From: Patiria pectinifera
Lineage: Eukaryota > Echinodermata > Asteroidea > Valvatida > Asterinidae
NCBI GenBank assembly: GCA_029964075.1
Contig: CM057135.1
Location: 26,587,366-26,651,365 of the forward strand
DNA: 64,000 nt
Direction: 5' to 3'
Within the stretch, counting starts at the first letter, position 1, and each line of letters begins with the position of its first letter. Below the pieces are notes generated by a model. The model was not told the DNA's origin and did not search any database. It was given only the letters and a program-made list of their open reading frames with translations. This document shows, piece by piece, positions 1 through 12,100 of this stretch. A program made the translations under genes and the position numbers.

Positions 1-112
1 GACACGAGAACAGCGGTCTCGAACGTGACGAACAGACCCGAGAGGGCGTTCGCGGATCAATTTTTTCACTCCCCGGTTGATGGAGGGTTCGGCGAGGTGC
101 AGCTTGAACAAA
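1..112 (+). promoter_or_regulatory. Probable 5' UTR/proximal promoter of the TTC6-like gene
   Basis: This GC- and CpG-richer stretch lies just before an ATG at 113 in a favourable context (AAAATGGCGG). No TATA box is evident. The inference that it is the transcript start region depends on the first-exon call and on the next exon at 641 needing two bases of incoming phase, which a donor at 145 supplies. The window edge cuts off anything further upstream. Confidence 0.25.
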
Positions 113-3100
113 ATGGCGGACTGTGCAGATTCGAAAGTTGTTTTGTGTGTTGTTTTTTTGTGCTAATACCCTAATGATTGGAATAAGAATACCATTATAG
201 TGCAGGTGTGCAATTTTGGTCTGTTTCACATTCATCTTCAGAGTATTCCTCGTTCATTTGGAATAGGCCTAAGTACAAATTCAGACGATTGTCGGCCATT
301 TTGCATTGCTTTATATCGATGCGACACGCACCCGCGCGTTCGTAACAACCAGCTCGAGAACACGTTCTCGTGTTACACGCGTGTTGTCAAGAACAGGGAT
401 TCGAAAATGCCCCGAGTGACCCTTCATACTTCATCTACACCTATTGAAAAAAACCTTGATGCACATGTATTCATTCTGTTACTAGAGATTTCGTGTTTAC
501 AGGGTAACATAAAATCCATTTGCATCATAAGCAAATTCACGATTTCTGTGGTTAGCAGAGCCCCTAAATTTGGTTATTTATCGGCCGATTGTTTATTGAT
601 ACAAGATTGGTCATTGATTGATTACTCATTTTCTTCACAGTGGCGTGAAATCGGAAGCCGATATCAAGATCCAGCAGATCATGCAGCGGGTCCTGTCACG
701 CACGGCCGCCGTGCTGGGAACGGAGACAGAAGCCCCAGAAGGGATGGAGCAGGAGGAAGGGGAGGAGGAGCTTGGTGGTATAGAGGGGGAGGCTGACCTC
801 AGTGAACTAGGTATTCCATTGTTTCCAATATGTAGACCTTAAAAATATATGTCTACTGAGATATTAATTTTGGAAGTCATAATAAACCATAAATCACTTT
901 GAAGGATACAACTTTAGAAATATTTCAAAATACCACAGGCTCATTATTAATAAATTAATTAAAATAAAGCAAGGCTAAGGCCAAGTAAAAAAAAAAGGGT
1001 AGTTTCTAGTCTGGCCTTTTTGAAAAATGAAGGAGGCAGGAATTTTTTCTTCTTTTTTTCCCCCAAGATGGCGGATTTTCCAAGATGGTGATGGATTTTT
1101 CACTTTTCTCAACTATTTGCTGATACAAAATTGTGTCCAAAGGAGTCATAACCCTTTCTACATAGCTATAATTTTGTTGGAAACAAATCAAAAGACATAT
1201 TGATAATATATGTGATGCGATCAAGCTAAATGAGTCGTTTGTCGGCAATTTTCATTTGGAGATTCAGGCCAAAATAGGGCCACTTCATCACATCACTTCA
1301 CACATCTCTTGGTGGTCCAACTTCCATAATTTTTGAACTAAAGATGGTACCAGCATGCAGTTTTCTTAGCAGTAATGCTGAGGTTGTGCTCTTTTTTAAA
1401 TCTGTAAAAAAAAAATTGACCAGGGTCGACAAACGACTCATTTAGCCTGATCGCATCACATATGTGCAAAACATATTGCAAATGTACAAATTTAAAAAGA
1501 GGCGGCCGGGAATAAAGGAAGCGGACAGGGACGAGAAACTGGTTTGTTTTTGTCTTGGCCTAAGTTTAAAGCAGTGGACGCTTTGGAATTTAACTAAAAA
1601 AACTATGTTATGAATTCCCTTTAAATTTGAATTTGTTTTCTTATATGCATAAACACATCCTAGCACGTTTGTTTATGGTGTATTAAAATCGAGGATTTTC
1701 TTTTGTTCCTCTTCCCTTTTCCTTTGTTTGTACTCTTTTTCGCAACTGCTCTCATTGGTTTTGTACACGTTTTCTAATCGAGGTTGTCCTCGATTTGGTT
1801 CCTGTCCTCGATTCACCGATGATTTTTCATGTGTGTGTCCTCGATTAACACCATAAACAAACGCCACAGTTGCAGATTCTGTGCATACAGGTATCTGTGC
1901 CAGGGTTGTAGGCACAAAATATTGATTGCATTAAACGTCCGAATTTTTTGGTTAGCAGAGCCTTGAAATTGAGCCTTGTTGAGATATTTTCTCGTTCATA
2001 TTAGATATTATCTGTGTCAATATTTTTATTTTCTCTGAAGATCTCAAAGACAGCGTTCCAGTCATCACGGTGTTGGGCAGTACAAGCCAGGTATCGATTG
2101 GAATGTCAGAGCAGGACGCCCTCTCTGTCAAAGTGGACGACACCAGCAAAATTCAAGTATGTAAACACCAAAAACGACTGTAAAACATTAACCCTAACTC
2201 CCTTGGCATTTTGGCTGGAAAAAGTTTTTACGAATCCTCCAAAACTCATTCCAAACTTAACAGAATCTTGCCTTAATGTGCTAAGATTATAAAGCTGTTT
2301 TGAGGGAGAAAAAGCTGTTTTGAGGGAGAATTCCTTTACTGTGTGTGAAAGGTAGATTGTCGAAATAGATTTTGCAGTACTGACTTTGGAAGATGTTGAT
2401 GATTTTTATGGGGGGAGGGGGGTTTGTGTTTGTGTTTGTTTCCATAGACAATTCTCTAGGCAGTCATTTTCTGTGGTGGCGCCAGGCTCGCGTGAGTCGC
2501 ACTCAGATAGTACACACGCGCTCCGGGCTCCTTCAACCAATAGGAATACCAGAACGCTCGTGCACCTCGTCTTTAAGAACGCGTGCAGCATGCGCGTGAG
2601 CGCGACACCATCGCAGTAAAAGCTTCTAATTCTGGTCGCCGGATTCCACTATACAGTGGAATGCCGCGATAACGAACATCGCAGGATCCACAGAAAATGT
2701 TCATAATATGATCTTTCGGTATAATGATTTGACGATGTTCAGAATAGCCGAATCTTTGGTATAGCGGTGTTCAGTATAGCAACGTTCCACTGTAGTTTAA
2801 TTTTTTAATTTTCTTGTTTGGAGTTGGTTAAGTGGATATCTTGAATGTAGCACACGTCATAAAATTGTGATCAAGTAGTGTAAGCTGCTATACATCTGAT
2901 CTAGTTCCAGCAGTTCAGTGGGTGTTTCCAGCCGGCCGCCCTGATCCTTGTCAAACAAATGGGCCCAGAAATTGCAAATTCTGACCTTCGATAAAAAATC
3001 ATCTTAAAGGGAAAATACAACATTTGCAAACATCAAAAAATAAAACTACCAAATCATTTTGAAATACCTTGCTGGACTGTTAGTGAATGACAGTGTAAAG

Positions 3101-6100
3101 CATCCTGTAAAATCATGGCACCTACTGTCATTTTCAAGAAAAGTGGTATTTTTGTATCAATTTCCAACGCGATCAGCGTTGGAAACAACTGGCTTTTTTT
3201 TTCAAATACTGGCCCCAATTGACCATCGCACTTGTTTGCAATCGATTACAAACCTGTGAACGGGTACGAGCCAGCTAGACTGGTTCCCTGACCTTACAAT
3301 TCCCCAATGTATGTAAACTGCTCTGTTTCTTCTTAAATGGAGTCAGGCAACCAGACTACAGGAAAATGATCGTTTTTCTTGGTTTTTATAGCATTTTCGA
3401 ACCCAAAACCTCAAAAAAGTCAGTGTAACTATATTTGCTATATATTTCCAACCCCCCAATTCCATCCATTTCTGAAAATTACAGCAAAAGCAAATGATGT
3501 ATATTCCCTTTAATGTTCTTTTTGTGTAAATTTCCCATAGGCTAGCACAGAGTCCCTCCCCAGAGTTGACTCCGATAAACTCCCAACGTCGGACACCAAG
3601 ATCTCCCAAGACGGCACCTCGGAGCCAGAGCCAGCCACTGGGGCAGACAAGGAGGCAGGCACCAAACCGTCTGTGGTGTTCCAAGAGGAACCCACCGAGA
3701 TTAAGTGGGAAGAGGAGGTTGACCTACAGCAGGCCTGGATGGTAAGACTAACTCCAGATTCACTTTTTATGAATAAAAAATAATATGAGGAGATCATAAA
3801 ATTTACATTAAAGGGAATGTCAGTCTCTAAGCCTCTAAGCCTTGAATCAACACAGTGACAGATATTATCAGGGGTGTGAAATCTCAGCTTTAAAGCTGAT
3901 TTCAAGCTTTTTGTATGTTGGATGTCAGGTTTTTTTCAGCTTTTTCCCTCACTTGCTGTGTACAAAAGTATAGGAGATTTCCAAAGTTCAGCTTTTTTAC
4001 AGCTATTTCAGCTGTTTTCAGCTATTTTTATCAGTGGTCACTCACACCCCTGATTATAGGAATCGAACCCAGGACCGATCATTCACCAATCCAGTGCATG
4101 ATCCCTTACCTACTGTACTCCTGTATAGGATCCTCAGGTGCATCTAGATATCACCTATGTAGGCTTGAAGCCCCATTTATGCAACATTCAATTGTTAATT
4201 CATAGGAATCAAACCTGGGACAGTACTTCAGTAGTCTAGTACCTACCCATCAATTACTGTTTTCCCATCCTAGGACCTTAAGATGCCTCTGGGTGTCACC
4301 TATGAAAGTCCAAGGGAACCTCAGACTATGAGCCTTTTGCAGCCTTATTAAACAATACTCAGTGATAGTAAAAAAAAAATGATCAAACCTGTGACCGACC
4401 ATTTACAAGTCCAGTGCTTGACCCTTAAGGTGCCATGTCCCCCTCTGTTAGGACCTGCAGGTGCCCCTGGATGTCACATAGGAGAAGACGGTGAATGTCA
4501 AAGGGGAACATTAGCCTATAAGCCGTCAGACTTGTTTAATATTACTCCATGATAAAATTATAAAAGTTAAACCAGAGACCACTCATTTATCAATCCAGTG
4601 CCTGAGCCTGAATTACCATTGTTACCCTCCTCTAGGACCTTCAGGTGCATCTAGAAGTCACCTACGAGAAAATCATAAAGTTTAATGTGGGAGGGATAAC
4701 CTCAGCCTCAAGCCTTAAGCCTTGTTCAAGAACATTCTGTGATAAACGAAGAGAAATGAAACCTGGGACCAAGCAATTACAAGTCCAGTCCCTGACCCTC
4801 TAATTGCTGTATTTCCCTTTATAGGACCTTCAGGTGCCTCTGGATGTCATGAGGAAATCATGAATATCGTCGTGTCCGTGCAACAAGGTCGTATCTCCTA
4901 AAATGGCGTGTGACGTCATGTACGTGAAACGCGAGTTTTCAATGCCAAAAGGTTGTGTCTCGCTTAAAATAACCCGGATGTACACACAAAATCAATGGAC
5001 GTCGCAATACGCAAGATATGACCTTGTTGTGCAGAGAGTATTGGTGGGAGATCCAACTTTGTTGCAGAAGCGAGTTACGACCTTGTTGCACTGACGCGAC
5101 GATATTAAATGGTATTCGGAAAATATAAGCCTTGAGTCTTGTTCAGCAAGACTCAATGATAACATTATAGGAATTAAACCTGAGACCACTCATTTACCAG
5201 TCCAGTCCCTGAGCCTTACGTACCATTATTACCCTCTTCTAGGACCTTCAGGTGCATCTGGATGTCACCTGCGAGAGATCAGAATGCCTAATTAAGGGGA
5301 ACCTGAATCTATAAACAATGAGTCTTGTCAAGCAAGACTCAATAATAAAGTAGTAGGAATTAAACCTGACACCACTCATTTACCAGTTCAGTGCCTGAGC
5401 CTGAATTATCATTGTTACCCGCTTCTAGGACCTTCAGGTGCCTCTAGGTGTCACCTATGAGGAGATCATGAATGTCGAAGGAGAACCCCAGCCTACAAGC
5501 CTTATTAAAGCCTTGTTAGATAACCTTACCCTCTACATACTGTTTTCCCCTCTTAGGACCTACAGGTGCCTCTGGATGTCACCTACGAGGAGATCATGAA
5601 TGTGGAAGGCGAACCTCAACTGTTGAATCCCAGGAGAGATGCCAGGGAAGCCATCAGGGAACCCATGTCCAAGCCTACCGTCCAGAGCTCCTCTGTGTCT
5701 TTCTTGTCCAGCTGGGCACCTCAGGAGAAAGCCCCCAGGGAGGAAGTGAGAGTCTTCAATTTATGATATAGAGTCTGTCCCAGGACTTTGGCATTGAGTT
5801 GTCCCCTCAATAAAGGATGCATGAACACACTCTCTCGTTTTTTGAATGATTTAGACTGTGCACAATCAATTTTTGACTCTTGAGTCCGTATCTTTATTTA
5901 AGATGAACGCATCTATTCATTAGTGCACAGAAGAAATGTCTGGCTATCCGTCTGACTATTTTTGAAATAACTACAAAACTAAGAGGTCAATTTTGAAAAT
6001 GTGGGTTGTGCAGATACTCCTAAGCCTTGGCCTCAACCCCTATGAGTTTCATTTGATTTCAGTCACGCATCAATACACAATTGTCAATTGATCACAACAA

Positions 6101-9100
6101 CATTTGTGGACACTGTGACCAAGTTCCTTGCCTTATTCAATTTCAGTACTGTGGTAAGTAAGCTGTGTAAAATCCTTCATGGTGTGAAAGGCAGACTTGT
6201 ATGACTCGGGACTCGGACTCGAGTCCGACTCGAGTCACATTTTTAATGACTCGGACTCGGACTCGAGTCACCTTGACTTACGACTCGGACTCGGACTCGG
6301 GGCTACGGACTCGGACTTGAACTCGAACTGACTTGTGACTCGACAGAAATTACCGCACTGCACACGCGCACATACGTAAGTCGATCGTTTTCTTTACTGT
6401 GCAATACATGTACAGGTCGCTCGATGCGGTGCGTGCGTGGCCATGGCCGGTTACCGATATATTGATTAAAGAAATCAATGTACCGAAATGTGTACCCCGC
6501 CGTCCGCACGTAATACTGCATTGGTGCAAGATTGATAGGGTAAGGTACCAGACTTTTCTTGTCAGACGTCCTGTCGTTCACACGTGTATTGCTGTCGCAT
6601 CGCGATAAAGCAATATGAATAGTCTGCTGATCTGCCCGTTTTGGTAACGTTACATGCAAGTTGCAACGTAGATCATGATGGCATCCACTCCAAAAATTGT
6701 CAATTTTGGGTATCTTAACTTCAAGAGAAATGCCAATGGAATATCAAGTGCAGAATGCAAGTTCTGCAAATTAGAAGAGAAAATTAGAAAAAAGCTGTGG
6801 GGAAAAATGGAAATTTACAGCACCTGAAATGGACGTATTTCCAATACTATATCAAAGGTGACTCTGAATCTCTGAATTCCCTAAAATGTACGTTTTACCA
6901 ATACAATGTTAGAGGCGACTCGTGACTCGGACTTGGACTCGACCTTTGTGACTCGTGACTTGGACTCGGACTCGCCCTGGAGGACTCGGGACTTGGACTT
7001 GGACTCGAGAAATGTGACTCGGACTCGGACTTGGACTTGATGTTTCGTGACTCGAATACAAGTCTGGTGAAAGGGGCTGCGGTTGGGATTGGAATCATTT
7101 GCCTGGCTATCAGTCATCATGGTAAGACCACAGTTTAATACTCAAGGGCAAAGGATTCCAATCCCAAACCACATCAGCCTTTTTTTCACAGCATGAAGGA
7201 TTTTACCCAGCTTAAAACACAGTACTGAAATTGATTAAGGCATTGAACTTGGTCACAGTGTCCCAAAATATTGTTGTGATCAATTGACAATTGTGTAGTG
7301 ATGCCTGACTGAAATTAAATGAAACTCATAGGGATTGAGGCCAAGGCTTAGGAATATCTGCAAAGCCAAACAGTTTCAAAATTGACCCCATGGTTTTGTA
7401 GTTATTTTTAAAAAAAAGTCAGACGAACACTCTTTTGGGGACATACTGTAGAATGTCTCAAGCAAGAGATTACGTTTTCAACTCCCCCAAACAAAATTTT
7501 GTGATCTTTTCTTTCTCTCTAAAACTACACTGAGTAAACAATGTTCACAGTTACACCAGTGAAAATTGGCCTCGCCCTAACGCACAGATTCCATCAAAAG
7601 CCGAACGAGAATGGCCAACTTCCAGAAAAGACTAACTTTGGATTTTTTTTCCTAACATCGACAGAGAGTTCCAGAAGCCAAATCAGAAGGCTATCGTAAC
7701 AGCATCCATCACTTCTGCACCATCCCGGCCCAGCTGCCCATCCCTGGTAGTCTGCAGCTAGCCACGCGTATGTATCACACACCTAGCAAGTATGCCGGTA
7801 CCACAAAGCTGCCGCCTACCTCCGTCAAGGTGAGTCAGGGAACCAACTTTAAACGTAGAGTACATCATTTGTGAATTTTTACGTTTGAAGCAACAAAAGT
7901 GCTCAAAATCTAAAGAAGGGTACTTAAGGCCAAAAAAGGAATAAGTCGGTCTCTGGTCAGCGCGTGCGTCAATTTTAATCATGCGCGTCGATCTTTTTTT
8001 TCCAAAATGTTCCGCGGTAGCTTCAACAGCGCCCTCTATTTCCGCACCTCCTCAATTTTTTTTTACCAAAGAGCACCAAGGAATGGCAAATTGCACCAAG
8101 GCAAATGATCGAAAGCACAAAGGCAAATTATGGAGGACACCAATGTACATGAGGACACCAAAAAAGCAAAATAGTACCCCACCTTGTCTGTACAATCCAA
8201 GCTTGAAGAAAAAAAAAAAAGCCACGTGGCCGCGTCAATTCTGGAACTTTGGTCTGACCAGAGACCGAATATTTTTTTTTTTTTGCCTAACAACTAACCG
8301 GATGAAGTTTTAGCTCAGTGAATGCTGTATATTCCAAGAAAACAAAATATTCTAGGATTTTGATCTCTATTCAGAAGTTGCGAAGTTATGTTTTGAATTG
8401 TGCCCAAATTCAGCGTCTGGGACACGTTCACATTCAGCCAATTGCAGCTACGCGATGTCACACACTTCGAGACTGTTGATACGATGGAAAGCGCTATTGG
8501 TTGGGCAGAAAGGGGAAATTGGATTGGAAATTGGAATTTGGCACACAGTCAGAGTATGCCATGAGAAAGATATTTTTCCATAGGGCCATCGCAGATTTAT
8601 CCTTTGAAAAAAATATAGGTAGAATAACAAAGCAATTTTCAAAATTTTTGGTATTTTTTTTCAAAGGACTAATCTGCAATGGCCCTATAGCCAAATATCA
8701 TTCTCATGACATACTCCCATGACCGTGTGCCACATGTCATGCTTGTATAAAAGGCACAATATGATCACCTATCTGCCTTACTATATATAAGCATTGTAAT
8801 TTATTTATTTTTTAATTGATAGACTTTTGAGGACACTGACTTTACCCTAGACCGAGACAGAGTTGTATTTACACGTAAGTCAGTAGTCAGTCATAAATTC
8901 TTCAGTCAAAAAACAAGTCCCAAACTTGTGATTGGACTTGTGATTTGACTTGTGATGCGACTTGTGATTGAACTTGTGATTGGACTTCTGATGTTTCCAA
9001 TGGACATTCTAACAGGAGCCAAGTGTCTCAGAGAACTCCTACACCCAGACGCTGCGGTCCACAACCTCTCGCCCCAGCCACAGCCACAGCCTTAGCAGCA

Positions 9101-12100
9101 AGGTAGCCTCAGAGCGGACGGCGCAGTACGCCATGGACCAGCAGCAGCGGCTGATGTCGGCTGCCGCCCAGCGCATCCTGAAGGAGGCTGAGGAGAAAAC
9201 GGGGTCTGACACCCAGACTCTGGAGGCGTGGGAGAAGAGGGCGCAACAAGTGGTGAGTGGGACCGCACTATTTGGAAATTTGCGAAATCTTGGTTTTGTT
9301 TCCAGTCTGGGCCTCATCTCCAGATCTAGAATGGTCAAGGAGCCTTCAGAGACCAAAATCAACAGTGAATGGAAAAGGAACTTAAGTATACTGTACTTTA
9401 TTTAAACTTTAGAAGATTTCAGGCACTTCAAATTTTAACAACTCGAAATATTAAAAAATATATATTAGTGACAGTTTACTTTGATTTTCCATGTACTTTG
9501 CAACTTGGGCCATTGGTGACACTTCTGGGATTTTAATTGTAATTATTAATGAGAAACGATACTGTCTTCCCAAAAAAACTTTTTCAAAAAACTTGATATT
9601 AGGCCTGGGCGAGTAGTGGCTTATTCTACTCGAGTACCTGCAAAGAAATTACACACGAGTAGTCGAGTACTCGTGAGTAGTTAACCGAATTCCCATAAAA
9701 GCAGAAAAGTGACATATAATAATAATAATAATAATATCGGAGTCTTATATAGCGCACGTATCTACCAACAATCAGGTACTCAAGGCGCTGGAGAGATATG
9801 TCTATTATTAAAGAAAGGTAAACAAAGTTTATGAGAAATATGAGACCCATTATGTAGCACCTTATAAGGATTTACAAGGTGCTGCGGCGCATATTGCAGC
9901 CACTGCCAGAAACACCGGGGCAAACCCCTTCTCTTAGCGATAAGTGTTACTGGGTTCTTTAACGTGCATTACACAACACACGGGACCTACGGCTTTACGT
10001 CCCATCCGAAGGACGAAGCAATAATGGTAAAGTGCCTTGCTCAAGAGCACAAGCACCATGTTCCCATGGTCAGGATTCGAACCCATGTACCACGGTACAC
10101 GAGTCGAACACCGTTACCATTGGACCACAGCACCCCATATATGTGATGCGATCAAGCTAAATGAGTCGTTTGTCAGGAATTTTTATTTAGAGATACAGGC
10201 CAAAATAGGGCCACTTCATCACATCACTTCATCACATCTCTTGGTGTTCCAACTTCCATAATTTTGGAACTAAAGAAGATACCAGCATGTGGTTTTCTCA
10301 GCAGTAATGCTGAGATTGTGCTCTTTTCAAATCTATAATAAAATTTGTTTGACCAGGGTCGACAAACAGCTCATGTAGCTTGATTGTGTCACATATGTTA
10401 GTATGATGAGAAGTAACTACAAGCGAACAGCGTGCAAGTCACACCACATTCTTCAGCACTGAAGTATCCTTACTGTGCGACGTTTTGGGTCATTTACTTG
10501 AATTTGTTGTTTTCTTTTGACAAATGGAATCCTAGGGAGAGAGAGGTGGAGGGAGTGATTCCCTGTTTGCAGGGGGTGTTTTAAGCAGTGAACCCTAAAC
10601 CCTTCTACTTGTACCAGGACGAGTACTCGAGTAGATGAAAAACCAAGAACAGAACGAGTAGCATAAACTACTCGTGAGTACTCGAGTAATCGAGTTACTC
10701 GCCCAGTGGTACTGAATATTCATTATCTGTAAATAAAGCTATGATGACACTTGTTTTTAGAAAATGTGTGCCTGCCACTACAGATCTGAGTAAGACATAT
10801 GTCATTCTTTTCACAGATATCAACTACATTTCTTGTAGGTTTAGTAGTTTTTTTCATGTCCTCATTTTTATCCCCCTAGCTTTTAAGCCAAGAAAGGGGA
10901 ATCTTGTGATAGTGAATTCCTTCTGTGTGTCCGTGTGTTCCATTTTGGTTAGGTTAACTGTTTAGTGCTGTCATATGAAAAGTCAGACTTTACTCTCAAC
11001 CAAACTTGGTGACAATAATCTTTGGGTAGGGGGACTTCAGATGACTTGAGACATTTCAGGTCAAAGGTCACCTAGGGTTCAAATGAGGTCATTGTTGATT
11101 TTGGTTAGGTCAACTGAAAAGTGTGCTTACTAACTGACTGTATAAATACAGCCAGCATGCCAGGGGGATCGCGCAAGTTTAACTTGAAGTATTTTTTTCA
11201 TCCACAGTTCGACGACGAAGAGCTGGAGATTGCCGGCCAGCGCATGCCCCTCAGGCAGGACCAGTCCCGCCTCTACTGGACCCCGGCCCCGCCCAAGATG
11301 GACCTGCCCTCGGCCTACATCCGCAGCGTCCTGTACCCAGAGTTCCAAGGGGCCGCGCTGGACGAGGACGGCGAGAGGCCCATCTCGGAAGGGGTGGGAT
11401 TGGAGGAAGGAGGGGATAGCGACGTGGGCCTGGCCGGAGCCATGGAGGAAGGGGATGATGAGGAGAAGAGCGACTCTCACAGGTCTGAAAAAATTAAAAC
11501 TGCTTAGAGATTTGTGCTAAGCCTTTCACCAAATCTGCTAAATTTAACCAATTTCATGTAGGTACTAAGCACACAAACATGCTAAGAAGGGAACATACTT
11601 GCTTAGGAAAAATAAGCTTAAACCAAATTTCAATGTGGTATCTATTGCCAGACTGTTTTCTGCCCCTCCACCCTCCTATATGGCGACTGGTAGCTAGCTT
11701 TCATTTAAAGCCATTGATTGGGTCACCTCTGCACATGCATCATGATTGTTTATTTTTAAATCGCTGCTTAGCTTTGTGCATGGACGGTGGTTAAACACAC
11801 GATTGTCAAAAAACTCACTCTTGCCTCACCACAAAAACTAGGCACAATCGTCAGTGTCTCCATGAGGGCAACTTTCAAGCATTTCGACTGCATAAGTTTT
11901 AAATAGTAATTTCCCTCTCTTTACTGATATTTGCCAGAGACACTTTCGAATTCAGCAAAAATCAAAGCTCATCACCTCGGTAACTACACATTTGTGGCGT
12001 GGCGTATTGCCATTTTGCAGTAGGCTGGTTGCGCGCAACCATTACCGTTGTGATATTGAATTCACGAAACGGGATTCAGACCTATACACGTCATGCATAT

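Larger units (their letters stand above)
3785..5556 (+). repeat. Tandem array of duplicated splice acceptor plus exon 5' end
   Basis: About eight decayed units (period ~180-190 bp) precede the functional exon at 5557. Each has a pyrimidine tract, TAG acceptor, then GACCTTCAGGTGCCTCTGGA-like exon sequence. Unit exon starts are at 4129, 4274, 4452, 4636, 4825, 5243 and 5429, with the real exon at 5557; a truncated unit begins near 3785. Several units carry in-frame stops (4452, 4825 and 5243 units) and none has the real exon's donor at 5746. Two MITEs interrupt the array, at 3869-4052 and 4867-5102. Removing the second restores a ~180-bp spacing. Confidence 0.85.
9600..10711. mobile_element. 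hAT-like element with nested SINE and MITE
   Basis: Inverted ends contain CTGGGCGAGTA, and subterminal regions are dense in CTCGAGTACTCG motifs. Flanking 8-mers CTTGATAT and CTGAATAT match at 6 of 8 positions, so the target duplication is diverged. The interior consists mainly of a tRNA-derived SINE (9717-10136) and a family A MITE (10142-10393). Confidence 0.65.

Noticed and set aside
200-796. 198-codon plus-strand open frame near the window start
   Set aside because: It overlaps the 641-810 exon in a different frame. The exon's frame joins perfectly to the next exon, while this one has a repetitive Gly/Arg end typical of a shadow.
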